Assembly: GCA_003731685.1 (NCBI GenBank)
Contig: RCNO01000017.1
Span: 2,870 to 50,855 of the forward strand
Direction: 5' to 3'
Length of the DNA: 47,986 bases
DNA from: Bacteroidetes/Chlorobi group bacterium MS-B_bin-24
GTDB taxonomy: Bacteria; Bacteroidota; Ignavibacteria; Kapaibacteriales; UBA2268
The notes under the pieces: model-generated
The model's database searches: none
What the model was told of the DNA's origin: nothing
Seen by the model: only the letters and a program-made list of their open reading frames with translations
Position numbers and translations under genes: made by a program
Shown: in pieces, positions 1 to 9,036 of the stretch
Layout: each line of letters begins with the position of its first letter
Position numbering within the stretch: position 1 is the stretch's first letter

Positions 1-779
1 TTAGTCAAAGAATGGTTCGTTTGCAACTTATTTCTTTTAATTATTTTCTATTTGATTGAGCGTCACAATTACAAAAAAGAAGCTAAGGAAGATTTAATCA
101 AAGACCTCGAAGAATACAAGCCCTTACGGTTACGCGGAACGATAAATCTTCTTTTCCTGTTAGGGGTTGTTCTCTCTGTTGCATTCCTCAATCCATTATA
201 TTTGCCTTTTGTAAAGCCACACCACATAGTTCATACATTCGCGAAATTGCGATAATTTTTATGGCTGTGCTTTCTATGATTTTCACCAAAAAAGAAGTCC
301 GCGAGGCGAACAGATTCAATTGGCATCCCATCGAAGAAGTTGCTTATCTTTTCTTTGGAATTTTTATTACAATGACCCCTGCTTTGCTTTACCTCGAAGA
401 ACACGCCCGAGAGTTCGGATTGACGACAATCCACGCGTTCTACTATGCCTCGGGTGCATTGAGTTCGTTCTTGGATAACACACCAACCGCTGTAACTTTA
501 TATTCGCTGGCAAAGGGGCTTATTCATCAACAGCCGCACTTGTTCACCGACCCCGTGATTGTTGGCGGCATCCCTGAACACTTGCTCGAAGGAATTGCAA
601 CGGGGTGCGTCTTTTTTGGTTCGATGACCTACATTGGCAACGGACCGAATTTTATGGTCAAAGCCATTGCGGAGCACGAGAAAGTCCCAATGCCACACTT
701 CTTTGCATATATGTATGGATTTTCGTTGATTATCCTGCTCCCAACTTTTATCATTGTGCAATTGTTGTTTATACATTAA
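1..779 (+). pseudogene. nhaD: NhaD-like sodium:proton antiporter, 3' part, frameshifted
   Basis: This is the C-terminal part of an ion-transporter-superfamily permease that would exchange Na+ for H+ across the inner membrane. The reading frame is open from base 1, so the 5' end lies outside the window. It runs in frame 1 to a stop at 253-255 and continues in frame 3 from about 240 to 779. Conserved pieces are split between the frames: the membrane segment LLFLLGVVLSVAFLNPLYLPF in frame 1, and FFGIFITMTPALLYL, SFLDNTPTAV and TYIGNGPNFMVKAIAE in frame 3. The last two are typical of the NhaD/CitMHS-like family. The protein reads smoothly if HTF (frame 1) is joined to REIAIIF (frame 3), so one base appears to be missing near 238-241. 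This is either a true loss-of-function mutation or a sequencing error. The family is clear; assignment to NhaD rather than a related permease is likely but not proven. Confidence 0.8.
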
Positions 780-843
780 CCTTTAAATCAATTTGATTAT
801 TTAAAAATTTAATGATAATTTAGAAAGTTATTATATCTATTTT

Positions 844-1839
844 ATGGGGAAATTTCAAATAAGTTACAAACGAATTAATCCAGTTAAGTCTTTTGGAGAA
901 TTACAGCCATCTCTCTTGGTTGATGTACCAGAATTGACACCTAAACAGAAATTTTTGAATTCACTTGGAGGGGTCGAGAAAAAATATAAAAGATACTTAG
1001 GGTCACCTTTAAGATATGCTGGGGGTAAAAGCTGGGCAGTTGGCTATGTTGTCGAAAAGTTGCCCGAAAATATCCAAAGGCTCGTTTCACCTTTTTTTGG
1101 TGGCGGTTCAATTGAAATAGCGGTAGCAAAAGAATTAGGAATAGATGTAATAGGTTTCGAGATATTCGATATTCTGGTAAATTATTGGAAAATACAAATT
1201 GACAAACCAAATGAATTATATCAAGAGTTAAGTAAATTTAAACCAAATAAGGAAACATATAAGTGGGTAAAAGAAGAACTAAAGAAGCATTGGAAGGGTG
1301 TTATTAATCTTCCACCTTTGATTTTGGCTGCATACTATTATTTTAATCATAATTTATCTTATGGTCCTGGATTTTTAGGCTGGATGTCTAGTGTTTATTC
1401 AAACGAAGAAACATACTCTCGCCTTTTGGAAAGGGTAAAAAACTTCAATGTAAAAAACATTACTATTGAATGTGCTTCTTTTGAAGAGGTTTTACCAAAA
1501 TATAAAACAGATTTCCTTTACTGCGACCCACCATATTATTTAGGGAAAGATAGTACTTTGTTTAGAGGACTATATCCACAGCGTAACTTCCCCATTCATC
1601 ATAACAATTTTGACCACAATTTGCTTAGAGAACTTCTTTTGCAACACCAAGGTGGTTTTATCTTATCTTATAATGATTCACCAACAATCAGGAATTGGTA
1701 TAAAGATTTTGAAATTATTGAATTACCTATACACTACACAATGGGGCAGGGCGAGACCAGAATAGGATTGAACCGAAAGTTGAAAAATTCAAATCATATT
1801 AAAAAGATAAAAGAATTGTTGATAGTCAAGGAACCTTGA
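844..1839 (+). CDS. D12/Dam-family DNA adenine-N6 methyltransferase
   Basis: A 331-residue enzyme that would transfer a methyl group from S-adenosylmethionine to adenine N6 in a specific DNA site. The N-terminal binding motif RYAGGKSW is at about 57-64, the FxGGG motif (SPFFGGGSIEIA) at about 82-93, and the catalytic DPPY at 228-231 (LYCDPPYY). This order is that of the alpha-class D12 family (Dam, DpnM, M.MboI). The first 50 or so residues extend beyond the usual Dam core. The stop codon is followed directly, with no gap, by the ATG of a candidate nuclease, so the two probably form a restriction-modification operon. The gene is richer in AAA, ATA and TTA codons than its neighbours, which suggests horizontal acquisition. 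No clear ribosome site precedes the ATG. Recognition of GATC is inferred from family precedent and from the rarity of GATC in the window; it is not read from the protein. Confidence 0.9.
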   Translation: MGKFQISYKRINPVKSFGELQPSLLVDVPELTPKQKFLNSLGGVEKKYKRYLGSPLRYAGGKSWAVGYVVEKLPENIQRLVSPFFGGGSIEIAVAKELGIDVIGFEIFDILVNYWKIQIDKPNELYQELSKFKPNKETYKWVKEELKKHWKGVINLPPLILAAYYYFNHNLSYGPGFLGWMSSVYSNEETYSRLLERVKNFNVKNITIECASFEEVLPKYKTDFLYCDPPYYLGKDSTLFRGLYPQRNFPIHHNNFDHNLLRELLLQHQGGFILSYNDSPTIRNWYKDFEIIELPIHYTMGQGETRIGLNRKLKNSNHIKKIKELLIVKEP

Positions 1840-2625
1840 ATGCCAAAAAAGAAAGCTATGACATCTGAAAAAGCTAGCTTCGTAAAAAGGAAAGGGCACG
1901 AAGATGCTCGTGAATTTGCTGAATTATTAGGAATCGGAAAAGAATTTAATAACAATCCTCAAGCAAAAAAGGATGTAATTGATTCGGAAGGTTACTCTTA
2001 TTCTGTCAAAAGCGGGGAGAAGAAATGGCAAATCTTTCTTTATGGTAAGACAAGGTTTGAAAATAATTTTACTTTTAAAGGAATGAATGGAATAGGAGAT
2101 TTATTTTTAAGATGTATTAATAGCTTCCCCGAAAATAGAGAAGATTACTTAAAAGACAAGGTAAAGTATAAAAAAGAATTACAAAAACCAATGCTCGAAT
2201 TATGCGATAAGTTAAAGGATAAAAGAATACTTACTGCATTCATTGACAAAAGTATGTTTAATAGCGGTGAAGTTGATTTTCTGGTTATAAAAGAGTCGAA
2301 TAATTTTTACATTTTTTGGGGGAGGGAAGTTGTAAATACTTTGGTTAATAGCTATGTAGTTGAAAATTCAAAAGCAAGGGGAATGAACCAAATTGATGCT
2401 CAAAAAGTGATTTTCAAGGTCGATGGAATAACTCACGGTGAAATTGAGATGAGAAACGATAGCGATGTTCATTACCGAGAAATTAAATTTTGGCTTGACA
2501 AAAAGCTGACCTTTGTTCTACTTACATCCAAAATCCAACCATCAAAACAATTAAAACCAAGAATATATCTTTATGGCAAAGCCATTAATAAATTATCTAA
2601 ATATTTCAAAAGTTTAAATGCTTGA
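1840..2625 (+). CDS. Probable type II restriction endonuclease (PD-(D/E)XK-like) paired with the methyltransferase
   Basis: A 261-residue protein with no family I can name with certainty. Its ATG immediately follows the methyltransferase stop. The N-terminal part holds a plausible nuclease core: a conserved-looking Glu in KGHEDAREFAELLG (E21), D45 in KKDVID, then SVKSG with K57, after which comes a strand KWQIFLYG. This resembles E...D...xxK in PD-(D/E)XK nucleases, with Ser in place of the usual acidic residue before xK. The middle (about 95-150) is helical and charged. A later segment, FNSGEVDFLVIKE, could be a recognition or second acidic element. It is AT-rich like its partner. The restriction call rests on gene order and this weak motif. 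Another DNA-binding or control role is possible. It does not resemble DpnII as far as I can judge by eye. Confidence 0.6.
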   Translation: MPKKKAMTSEKASFVKRKGHEDAREFAELLGIGKEFNNNPQAKKDVIDSEGYSYSVKSGEKKWQIFLYGKTRFENNFTFKGMNGIGDLFLRCINSFPENREDYLKDKVKYKKELQKPMLELCDKLKDKRILTAFIDKSMFNSGEVDFLVIKESNNFYIFWGREVVNTLVNSYVVENSKARGMNQIDAQKVIFKVDGITHGEIEMRNDSDVHYREIKFWLDKKLTFVLLTSKIQPSKQLKPRIYLYGKAINKLSKYFKSLNA

Positions 2626-2728
2626 TTGTTTTTTTCGGGACATTCGTCATTTTGAACATCTAAATTGCAAACAACGTGTAAATTCATAATTTTCTACTCT
2701 AAATAAATTTACAATTAAAGGTGATTTT

Positions 2729-3896
2729 ATGAAAAATTCTTTAATCTCTCAAACAGCCATAAAAAACATCGCTATGTGTTTATCGATGTGCTTCGCGGGC
2801 TCGCCGTGCTTTGGATGGTCGAAACCCACGTGGTCGACGTCGTCCTGATGAAATCATTCAAAAGCGGCTGGTTCTACATCTTATTAAATATTTCGAGCGG
2901 CTTCGTTGCAGTTGCTTTTTTGTTCTGTGCTGGCGCTGGGTTTTGGATTGCAGCCACACGCAAAGCCGAAGATTACCGCCGTTTCGCCCCGCCCCTTTGG
3001 CAATATCTTCGCCGTCTTGGGCTGATTTTGCTGATTGCTTATTGGCTACACTTCCCAACTATGTCGTTCCAAAGGCTTTTCCAATTGAAGTGGGAAAATT
3101 GGCTATCGTTCTTCCAGATTGACATATTGCAAACCATTGTCTATTCCTCGCTTTTCGCCCTCATTCTGCTTCTAATAGTAAAAAACTTAAATGTCTTGAG
3201 GTGGATTTATGGCCTAATTGCTTTGGCAGTAATGCTTGCCACTCCATTTATTTGGAATCTCGACCCATTCAGCTTTCTCCATCCGTTCTTTGCTTGTTGG
3301 ATTGCCCGAGTTCCAATTTCCAAATTCCCACTTTTCCCGTAGAGTGCTTACTTCTTTGCGGGAGCCTTCTTCACCGCTATGTTTTTCCAAACAGAAAACA
3401 AAGAAATGCTATCGTGGGTTCTGTTAATCGTAGGCACTGCGTTAATGCTTATCCTGTTTTATACACGAAGTTGGACAGAGTTCTATCCGGGCTATCAGGA
3501 CTGGTGGCGAGTTTCACCATTCCACACTTTATCACTTTATTTAGAATTTCGGGTACGGTTGCCGCCTTTTCGCTTTTGTACCTCATCGAGAATTGGTATA
3601 AAGAAAAAAGAATTGGTAAAATTCTGCAACTGTGTGGACAAGAGTCCCTGTATATCTATGTTTTCCATCTGCTTTTGGTTTATGGTTCTATTGCAAACTT
3701 TGGAATGCGGTATTATGTGGGTTCGCGGTTAGACCCATTTTCGACCATTTTGATTATTCTCGAGCTCTGGGTCTTGTCCTATTTCACCGCACTGGCTTGG
3801 CATCAAATCAAGGCAACGAACATTAAGACAGCGCGCTGGGTTATGGCAAGCACTTTTGGTGTTTTCTTCCTTATCTTTTTGCTCAATCCCGCGTAG
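2729..3896 (+). pseudogene. Broken multi-pass membrane acyltransferase (DUF1624/HGSNAT-like)
   Basis: Remnant of an inner-membrane protein of about 385 residues resembling heparan-alpha-glucosaminide acetyltransferase-like or acyltransferase_3-type proteins. It starts with the typical FIDVLRGLAVLWMVETHVV and carries many hydrophobic segments. At least three lesions are visible. (1) The likely start, ATG 2729, has a good ribosome site AAAGGTGA, but it is in frame 2 while the conserved FIDVLRG is in frame 1; the switch falls in an A6 run near 2761-2766. (2) An in-frame TAG at 3340-3342 interrupts frame 1 between KFPLFP and AYFFAGAFFTAMFF. (3) Frame 1 passes to frame 3 near 3520-3530, continuing as HFITLFRISGTVAAFSLLYLIE to the stop at 3894-3896. 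The ORF track therefore shows it as several overlapping pieces. The density of lesions favours real decay over one sequencing error. Substrate unknown. Confidence 0.75.
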
Positions 3897-3912
3897 AAAT
3901 CAAAAAAGTTTC

Positions 3913-3940
3913 GTAGGGGCAATTCATAAATTGCCCCTAC
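3913..3940. repeat. Palindrome family B copy (GTAGGGGC arms)
   Basis: A 28-bp inverted repeat with arms GTAGGGGCAATT and AATTGCCCCTAC. It lies between the converging acyltransferase pseudogene and hydE, where it could also act as a hairpin in either transcript. Confidence 0.85.
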
Positions 3941-3947
3941 AAAATCT

Positions 3948-5051
3948 TTATTTCTCACTCTTTCTTTTTCTGAAGTGCAAAGAATCGCCCCATTCGTTCA
4001 ATCCAAGCTCCATTCCCAAATTAGTGATTCGCCGGATTAAACATTCTCCGCAGTCGTTGGTGAACTCGTCGATACAAGGCTTGCCTTCGTAAAGCACATA
4101 TTCGCGTCGGTATTGACCGGGCGTTAAAAGGGGCATAACAACATTTGCACCAAAGCGGAAACCTTCTTCTCGTCCGAACGGATACAATGCTTGCAACGCT
4201 GTCGTGGATGCAATGTTTACATCTTTCAGAGCTAGCCTTGTGACTGCAATCATTTTCAACGAAAGCAAGTAAATTTTGTATTTATTTTTGCGGAAGTATT
4301 CTTCGTACTCAGCCATTGGCGTCTGTTTATGGACAATATAGGGACCCATTCCAATCATATCCGCGTCAATTTCCTTGAAGAAAAGGATATCCCGAGCTAA
4401 ATCCTCAATTGTTTGTCCCGGAAGACCAATCATAACGCCCGTTCCCACCTGAAAGCCAATATCTTTTAGAAAATAAAGGCACTCCAAACGGCGAGCGAAC
4501 GAAACACTTTCGGGATGGATTTTTGCGAAAAGTTCAGGATTCGATGTTTCGATGCGGAGAAGATAGCGGTGGGCACCAGCCTCGAAAAAACGTTTGTATG
4601 TCGAATAGCTTTGCTCACCGACGCAAAGCGTGATTCCAGCACCATCGGGAAGTTTTTCGCTTCTTGTTTCCGATTTTATTCTTTCCACTGTTCGGCATAC
4701 GAAGTCAATGAATCTTTGGTCCCGCCTCTCTCCCGATTGCAAAACTATCGAACCATACCCTTTGTTAATTGCATATCGGGCACATTCCACAACTTCGTCT
4801 TCATCGAGCCAATATCTTTTTACGGAACTATTGCTTTTGCGAATACCACAATAGTAGCAATCATTTATACAATAATTTGAAAATTCAATCAGCCCGCGCA
4901 GATAAATTTTCGGTCCAACATTTTCCTGCTTAACCTCGAAAGCTTTACGACGAAGTAATTCAATCTCCTCCGGCTCCTCTAACGAGAGAAGTTGCTGTAT
5001 ATCCTCGAAATCTAAATTTTCTTTACCTAAAATGACATCCAAATTTTTCAT
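3948..5051 (-). CDS. hydE: HydE-like radical SAM enzyme ([FeFe]-hydrogenase maturation type)
   Basis: A 367-residue radical SAM enzyme. HydE is thought to process an organometallic precursor while the H-cluster diiron site of [FeFe] hydrogenase is built. The SAM-cluster motif CxxxCxxC is at C61, C65 and C68 (FSNYCINDCYYCGIR). It is followed by LQSGE, HRYLLRIETSNPEL, GTGVMIGLPGQT and MIGMGPYI, which match HydE rather than biotin synthase. The C-terminus has C-x7-C-x2-C (PCIDEFTNDCGEC), the spacing of the accessory iron-sulfur site of HydE. No hydF, hydG or hydrogenase gene lies in the window, so it may be an orphan acting in another pathway, or its partners may be elsewhere. PylB is a related alternative but fits less well. 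The ATG lacks a clear ribosome site. Confidence 0.82.
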   Translation of the reverse strand: MKNLDVILGKENLDFEDIQQLLSLEEPEEIELLRRKAFEVKQENVGPKIYLRGLIEFSNYCINDCYYCGIRKSNSSVKRYWLDEDEVVECARYAINKGYGSIVLQSGERRDQRFIDFVCRTVERIKSETRSEKLPDGAGITLCVGEQSYSTYKRFFEAGAHRYLLRIETSNPELFAKIHPESVSFARRLECLYFLKDIGFQVGTGVMIGLPGQTIEDLARDILFFKEIDADMIGMGPYIVHKQTPMAEYEEYFRKNKYKIYLLSLKMIAVTRLALKDVNIASTTALQALYPFGREEGFRFGANVVMPLLTPGQYRREYVLYEGKPCIDEFTNDCGECLIRRITNLGMELGLNEWGDSLHFRKRKSEK

Positions 5052-5259
5052 AACAAAGAAAGACGAGACACAATATTCTCAATTGCCAAATTCCGTGAAT
5101 AATAGAGATGAGGCGAAAGAAAAAAAGAAAACAAAAGTCATACACAAGTTGAAATTCCTATTTTCGCACAAAAGTTAAGCAGAACAACTGGTTGTTTCTC
5201 TTTGTGGATTTTTTTTCGTCATTCGAGGTTTTTAAAAAATCGTATGCCTTTCTAAAGCA

Positions 5260-5292
5260 AGACATCGGATGCTTGCGAAACATCCGATGTCT
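5260..5292. repeat. Hairpin family A copy 1
   Basis: 33-bp inverted repeat with arms AGACATCGGATGCTT and AAACATCCGATGTCT and loop GCG. There is one arm mismatch. It lies between the rocA stop and the hydE start, in an otherwise featureless 285-bp gap. Confidence 0.9.
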
Positions 5293-5336
5293 TTGAAAAT
5301 CAAAAAAAGGCTGAATATAAAGAATCTTTTAGGTTT

Positions 5337-6890
5337 TTATTTTTTAATTATTTTTTCGCTAACGGATTTACCCTGCAAGAAGAGAAGGAGATAATCCCTT
5401 CCGCCAGCCTTCGAATCCGTCCCGCTCATATTGAATCCTCCGAAGGGATGAACATCGACGAGGGCTCCGGTGCACTTCCTGTTGAAATAAAGATTGCCGA
5501 CGTGAAACTCGTCGCGGGCACGGTTCAATTTCTCGCGATTCATCGAATACACCGAACCAGTTAAGCCATAGATTGTATCGTTGGCAATACGCAAAGCATC
5601 ATCAAAATCTTCGGCTTTGATTACAGCAAGAACAGGTCCGAAAATCTCTTCTTGTGCAATTCTTGCCTTCGAATCAACATCGATGAACACAGTCGGTTCG
5701 ATATAATATCCATCCAAATCTTTAACTTTGTTGCCTCCGCATAATAACTTCCCTTCTTTCTTGCCAATTTCAATATAGGAAAGGATATTCTGCTCTGCAC
5801 TGGCGTTGATGACGGGTCCCATCTGGTAATTATCCTTCGGGTCGCCAATCTTGATTTTTTCGACTTCTGCTTTTAGCATTTCGACAAACTTATCGTAAAC
5901 TTTTTTATCGACGATTGCACGGGAGCAGGCAGAACACTTTTGCCCTTGGAAACCATAAGCCGACACAACCACGCCCTTGACAGCCTCTTCCAAATCGGCT
6001 TCGGAATCGACGATGATAGCGTCCTTTCCGCCCATTTCAGCAATTACCCGCTTAATCCAGATTTGCCCGGGCGAGACTTTCGCTGCCAGTTCGTAAATTC
6101 GCAGACCGACTTCCATCGAGCCAGTGAAGGAGATGAAGCGTGTCTTGGGATGAGTTACAAGATAGTCGCCCGCTTCGGCTCCGCTCGCTACCAAGAAGTT
6201 CAAAACTCCGTCGGGCAAGCCAACTTTTTTGAATACATCGTACAAAATCCATCCCATCATTGGTGAATCGGAAGAAGGTTTGAGCACAACGGTGTTCCCC
6301 GTAACAATTGCGGCAGAAGTCATTCCAGTCAGAATTGCCAGCGGGAAATTCCACGGCGGAATAACCAAACCAACACCGAGCGGGATGAAGAAATATTCAT
6401 TCTTTTCGCCTTTAATTTTGGTTAAAGGCTGCTTTTGGGAATATCTAATGGCTTCGCGTCCGTAGAATTCGAGGAAGTCGATTGCTTCGCAAGTGTCTGC
6501 ATCGGCTTCGAGATAATTTTTCCCAACTTCGCTAATCATCCAAGCATTAATTTCGTAGCGACGGCGGCGAATTTCTGCTGCCGCTTTGAACAGGTAGTTG
6601 GCTCGTTCGCGGGCAGGCACTTTCTTCCAGAACTCAAAAGCCTTCAACGCGGCTTGAATAGCCTTTTCAGCATCTTCTTTGCCCGATTTTTGGAATATTC
6701 CAACAACTTCGTTGGGATGGGCTGGATTAATAGATTTCGTCTTCCTTTCGGTGAAAACCTCTTTACCATCGATGTAGTTCGGATACTCTTTGCCAAATTG
6801 GCTTCGAACCTTTTCGATTGCCTTCTTTTGCTTCGCAATCACCTTTGGGTCCGAAAAATCCAAGTAAGTCTGATTTGCAAATGGTTTCAT
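5337..6890 (-). CDS. rocA: L-glutamate gamma-semialdehyde (1-pyrroline-5-carboxylate) dehydrogenase
   Basis: A 517-residue aldehyde dehydrogenase that oxidises glutamate semialdehyde/P5C to glutamate with NAD+, the last step of proline and ornithine breakdown, in the cytoplasm. The length and N-terminus (FANQTYLDFSDPK) fit the monofunctional RocA/PruA group. The oxyanion Asn is in PPWNFPLAI (N181), the general base Glu in AEMGGKDAIIVD (E285), and the catalytic Cys in GQKCSACSR (C319). The start has a ribosome site, GAGGAAATT, just upstream. It stands alone on the minus strand, but it would complete the pathway begun by ornithine aminotransferase at 31.0-32.2 kb. No proline dehydrogenase is present in the window. 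Confidence 0.95.
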   Translation of the reverse strand: MKPFANQTYLDFSDPKVIAKQKKAIEKVRSQFGKEYPNYIDGKEVFTERKTKSINPAHPNEVVGIFQKSGKEDAEKAIQAALKAFEFWKKVPARERANYLFKAAAEIRRRRYEINAWMISEVGKNYLEADADTCEAIDFLEFYGREAIRYSQKQPLTKIKGEKNEYFFIPLGVGLVIPPWNFPLAILTGMTSAAIVTGNTVVLKPSSDSPMMGWILYDVFKKVGLPDGVLNFLVASGAEAGDYLVTHPKTRFISFTGSMEVGLRIYELAAKVSPGQIWIKRVIAEMGGKDAIIVDSEADLEEAVKGVVVSAYGFQGQKCSACSRAIVDKKVYDKFVEMLKAEVEKIKIGDPKDNYQMGPVINASAEQNILSYIEIGKKEGKLLCGGNKVKDLDGYYIEPTVFIDVDSKARIAQEEIFGPVLAVIKAEDFDDALRIANDTIYGLTGSVYSMNREKLNRARDEFHVGNLYFNRKCTGALVDVHPFGGFNMSGTDSKAGGRDYLLLFLQGKSVSEKIIKK

Positions 6891-7263
6891 AATTTCCTCA
6901 TAAAATAATAAAATGCAAAATTAATAATTAATTTCGAAACTATTATGCATGGAGAATTTACGATTTGCCTCCCTCCATTTTAAAATTACGAAGTTTGTGC
7001 ATAGATTTTTTAACAAGAAGGTTTAAAAAATCTTGTTGTTACAAATCTATCTTTATTACCTAAAATTTTGTTTACTTACAAGTATTGTTTCAATTTTATT
7101 ATTATTTCGGGATAATTCAAATAAATTTGTTGGTGATTGCCAGACTCTTTCCACCCAAGCGGGTAAATCATTAAATCAATATCTTCTCGATATCAATGTT
7201 AAATGGCATATCCAACACAAATAACTTGATTGCCAAGATGAACTTCGTAAGCGGAACCTATAG

Positions 7264-7291
7264 GTAGGGGCAACTGGCCGGTCGCCCCTAC
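7264..7291. repeat. Palindrome family B copy
   Basis: 28-bp inverted repeat with outer arms GTAGGGGC and GCCCCTAC around an imperfect GGCC-centred middle. Confidence 0.75.
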
Positions 7292-7301
7292 AAGTATTTT
7301 C

Positions 7302-7431
7302 AGACATCGGATGTTTCAAAAACATCCGATGTCTTTCGGGATGATTCCAATTAGGGTCACGAACGAGGGTTTTCGGTCAAGCCACCAAATAATTTAATAC
7401 CCTGTAGGGGCGAATAATTATTCGCCCCTAC
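7302..7431 (+). repeat. Composite repeat C, copy 1 (hairpin A + spacer + palindrome B)
   Basis: It begins with a perfect family A hairpin (7302-7334, loop CAA). A spacer containing AGGGTCACGAACGAG and AAGCCACCAAATAATTTAA follows, and it ends with a perfect 28-bp family B palindrome (7404-7431). The same order and spacer recur at 19456-19593, and inverted at 24512-24628. The shared spacer shows the three parts were copied together. Confidence 0.85.
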
Positions 7432-7597
7432 AACAAAACATATTTTACAAACATTCCATCATCATCACCATCGTAGGGGCAGACCTATGAGCCTTCCCCG
7501 ATAAAATGTTATCGATGTAGACCACAGCGTTCGGGCTACCGGCCGGTGGCCTCTACAATGTTGGCAACATCGGCAACATTATATCTGGAAAGTTTTT

Positions 7598-7624
7598 TAG
7601 GGGCGATTTGTGAATTGCCCCTAC
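7598..7624. repeat. Palindrome family B copy
   Basis: Arms TAGGGGCGATT and AATTGCCCCTA. The sequence just before it (AAAGTTT) is also found before the copy at 3913, so a little flanking sequence is shared. Confidence 0.75.
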
Positions 7625-7767
7625 AATTATTTTTTGCTTTTTCGCAAAAACTTATGATGAAAAAGGTGGGGGCAGTTTGTTTTTTCAATAATTCATTCCT
7701 TAAAATTTCTGGGGTAAAGTTGCTCGATTTTAAGTAATTTTGAAGTTTTGTATTTAGGCATATACCA

Positions 7768-9036
7768 ATGTTGGATTTAAAATTTATTCGGGAGAATCCC
7801 GAGCTTGTTCGCAAAAATATCCTTTTGAAAGGGGAGGATGCAGATTTAGACCTTTTGCTTTCCCTCGATGAGGAACGCAGAAAAATTATTGCCGAAGTCG
7901 AGTCGTTGAAGCACCAAAGGAATGTCGTTTCGAACGAAATCGCTCGGCTGAAGAAGGAAAAGCAGGACGCCATAGCAAAAATCGAGGAAATGAGGCTCGT
8001 TTCCGATAAAATCAAGGCTATGGACGACGAGCTCCGCCAAATTGAACAAAAAATCAAGCAAGAGTTGCTCCGCATTCCAAATATGTTGCACGAAAGCGTT
8101 CCCGCCGGGAAAGATTCTTCCGATAATCCTGTTGTGCGCACTTGGGGCGTCCCGCTCGAAGAAGCCCGCCCCTCGCATCTCGAAATCGCAAAGGAATTGA
8201 ACATTTTGGATTTTGAACGGGGCGCCAAAGTTACTGGCTCTGGATTCGCTTATTATGTGGGCAAAGGTGCTGCTCTCGAACGAGCTTTAATTACCTATAT
8301 GCTCGAAAAACACATCTACGAACACAACTACACAGAACTTCTGCCCCCGTTGGTTGTTAACGAAAACTCGATGATAGGTACAGGGCAAATTCCAAAACTT
8401 GCCGACGATATGTATTATATCGAAAAAAACGAACTCTATTTGATTCCCACTGCCGAAGTACCAGTAACAAACTATTACTCTGGCGAAGTTCTTTCGGCAG
8501 ATGATTTGCCAAAGAAGTTTGTGGCATACACACCTTGCTTCCGCCGAGAAGCTGGAAGTTATGGCAAAGAAACTCGTGGTTTCCTTCGGGTACATCAATT
8601 CAATAAGGTGGAACTTGTTAAGTTCGCCCTACCCGAAAGTTCCTACGACGAGTTGGAGTTGCTAACACACGACGCCGAATCTATTTTGCAGGAGTTAAAT
8701 CTGCCCTACCGGGTGGTTTTGCTTTGTAGTGGAGATACAAGCTTTTCGAGCGCCAAAACTTATGACCTCGAGGTCTGGTCGCCAGCCGAAAAGAAATGGC
8801 TGGAGGTTTCCAGTTGTAGCAACTTCGAGGATTTTCAGGCGCGCCGAGCCAACATTCGGTTTAAACGAACACCAAACGACAAGCCCGAGTATGTCCATAC
8901 TTTGAACGGAAGCGGATTGGCTACATCCCGCTTGATTGTCGCTCTTTTAGAAAATTATTACAATCCCGAAGATGGAAGTATAACAATCCCGGAAGTTCTT
9001 CGTCAATATACGAAGTTCGATCGAATTTGTAAGTGA
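7768..9036 (+). CDS. serS: Seryl-tRNA synthetase
   Basis: A 422-residue class II aminoacyl-tRNA synthetase that charges tRNA-Ser (and tRNA-Sec where present) with serine. The N-terminus MLDLKFIRENPELVRKN leads into the long antiparallel coiled coil (about 27-105) that grips the tRNA variable arm. The catalytic core follows, with TAEVP, motif 2 (FRREAGSYGKETRGFLRVHQF) and motif 3 (GSGLATSRLIVALLEN). Length is normal. Its TGA shares a base with the ATG of the DUF58 gene, so the two are co-translated. No ribosome site is evident before the ATG. Confidence 0.97.
   Translation: MLDLKFIRENPELVRKNILLKGEDADLDLLLSLDEERRKIIAEVESLKHQRNVVSNEIARLKKEKQDAIAKIEEMRLVSDKIKAMDDELRQIEQKIKQELLRIPNMLHESVPAGKDSSDNPVVRTWGVPLEEARPSHLEIAKELNILDFERGAKVTGSGFAYYVGKGAALERALITYMLEKHIYEHNYTELLPPLVVNENSMIGTGQIPKLADDMYYIEKNELYLIPTAEVPVTNYYSGEVLSADDLPKKFVAYTPCFRREAGSYGKETRGFLRVHQFNKVELVKFALPESSYDELELLTHDAESILQELNLPYRVVLLCSGDTSFSSAKTYDLEVWSPAEKKWLEVSSCSNFEDFQARRANIRFKRTPNDKPEYVHTLNGSGLATSRLIVALLENYYNPEDGSITIPEVLRQYTKFDRICK

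Larger units (their letters stand above)
6891..7767. other. 877-bp repeat-rich intergenic region between rocA and serS
   Basis: This gap between two divergent genes holds one composite A+B repeat (7302-7431), further B palindromes at 7264-7291 and 7598-7624, and degenerate B-like pieces at about 7473-7500 and 7517-7555. Promoters for rocA and serS must lie here, but none is clear. The 63-codon ORF at 7033-7224 is AT-rich, overlaps no recognisable motif and has no ribosome site, so I do not call it a gene. Confidence 0.6.

Noticed and set aside
7033-7224. 63-codon ORF in the rocA-serS gap
   Set aside because: No ribosome site, AT-rich chance translation, no recognisable domain.
7456-7474. CATCATCATCACCATC run
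   Set aside because: A short simple repeat with no evidence of function.
7536-8228. 230-codon minus-strand ORF across the serS 5' end
   Set aside because: Serine-rich antisense of the serS coiled coil; typical shadow.
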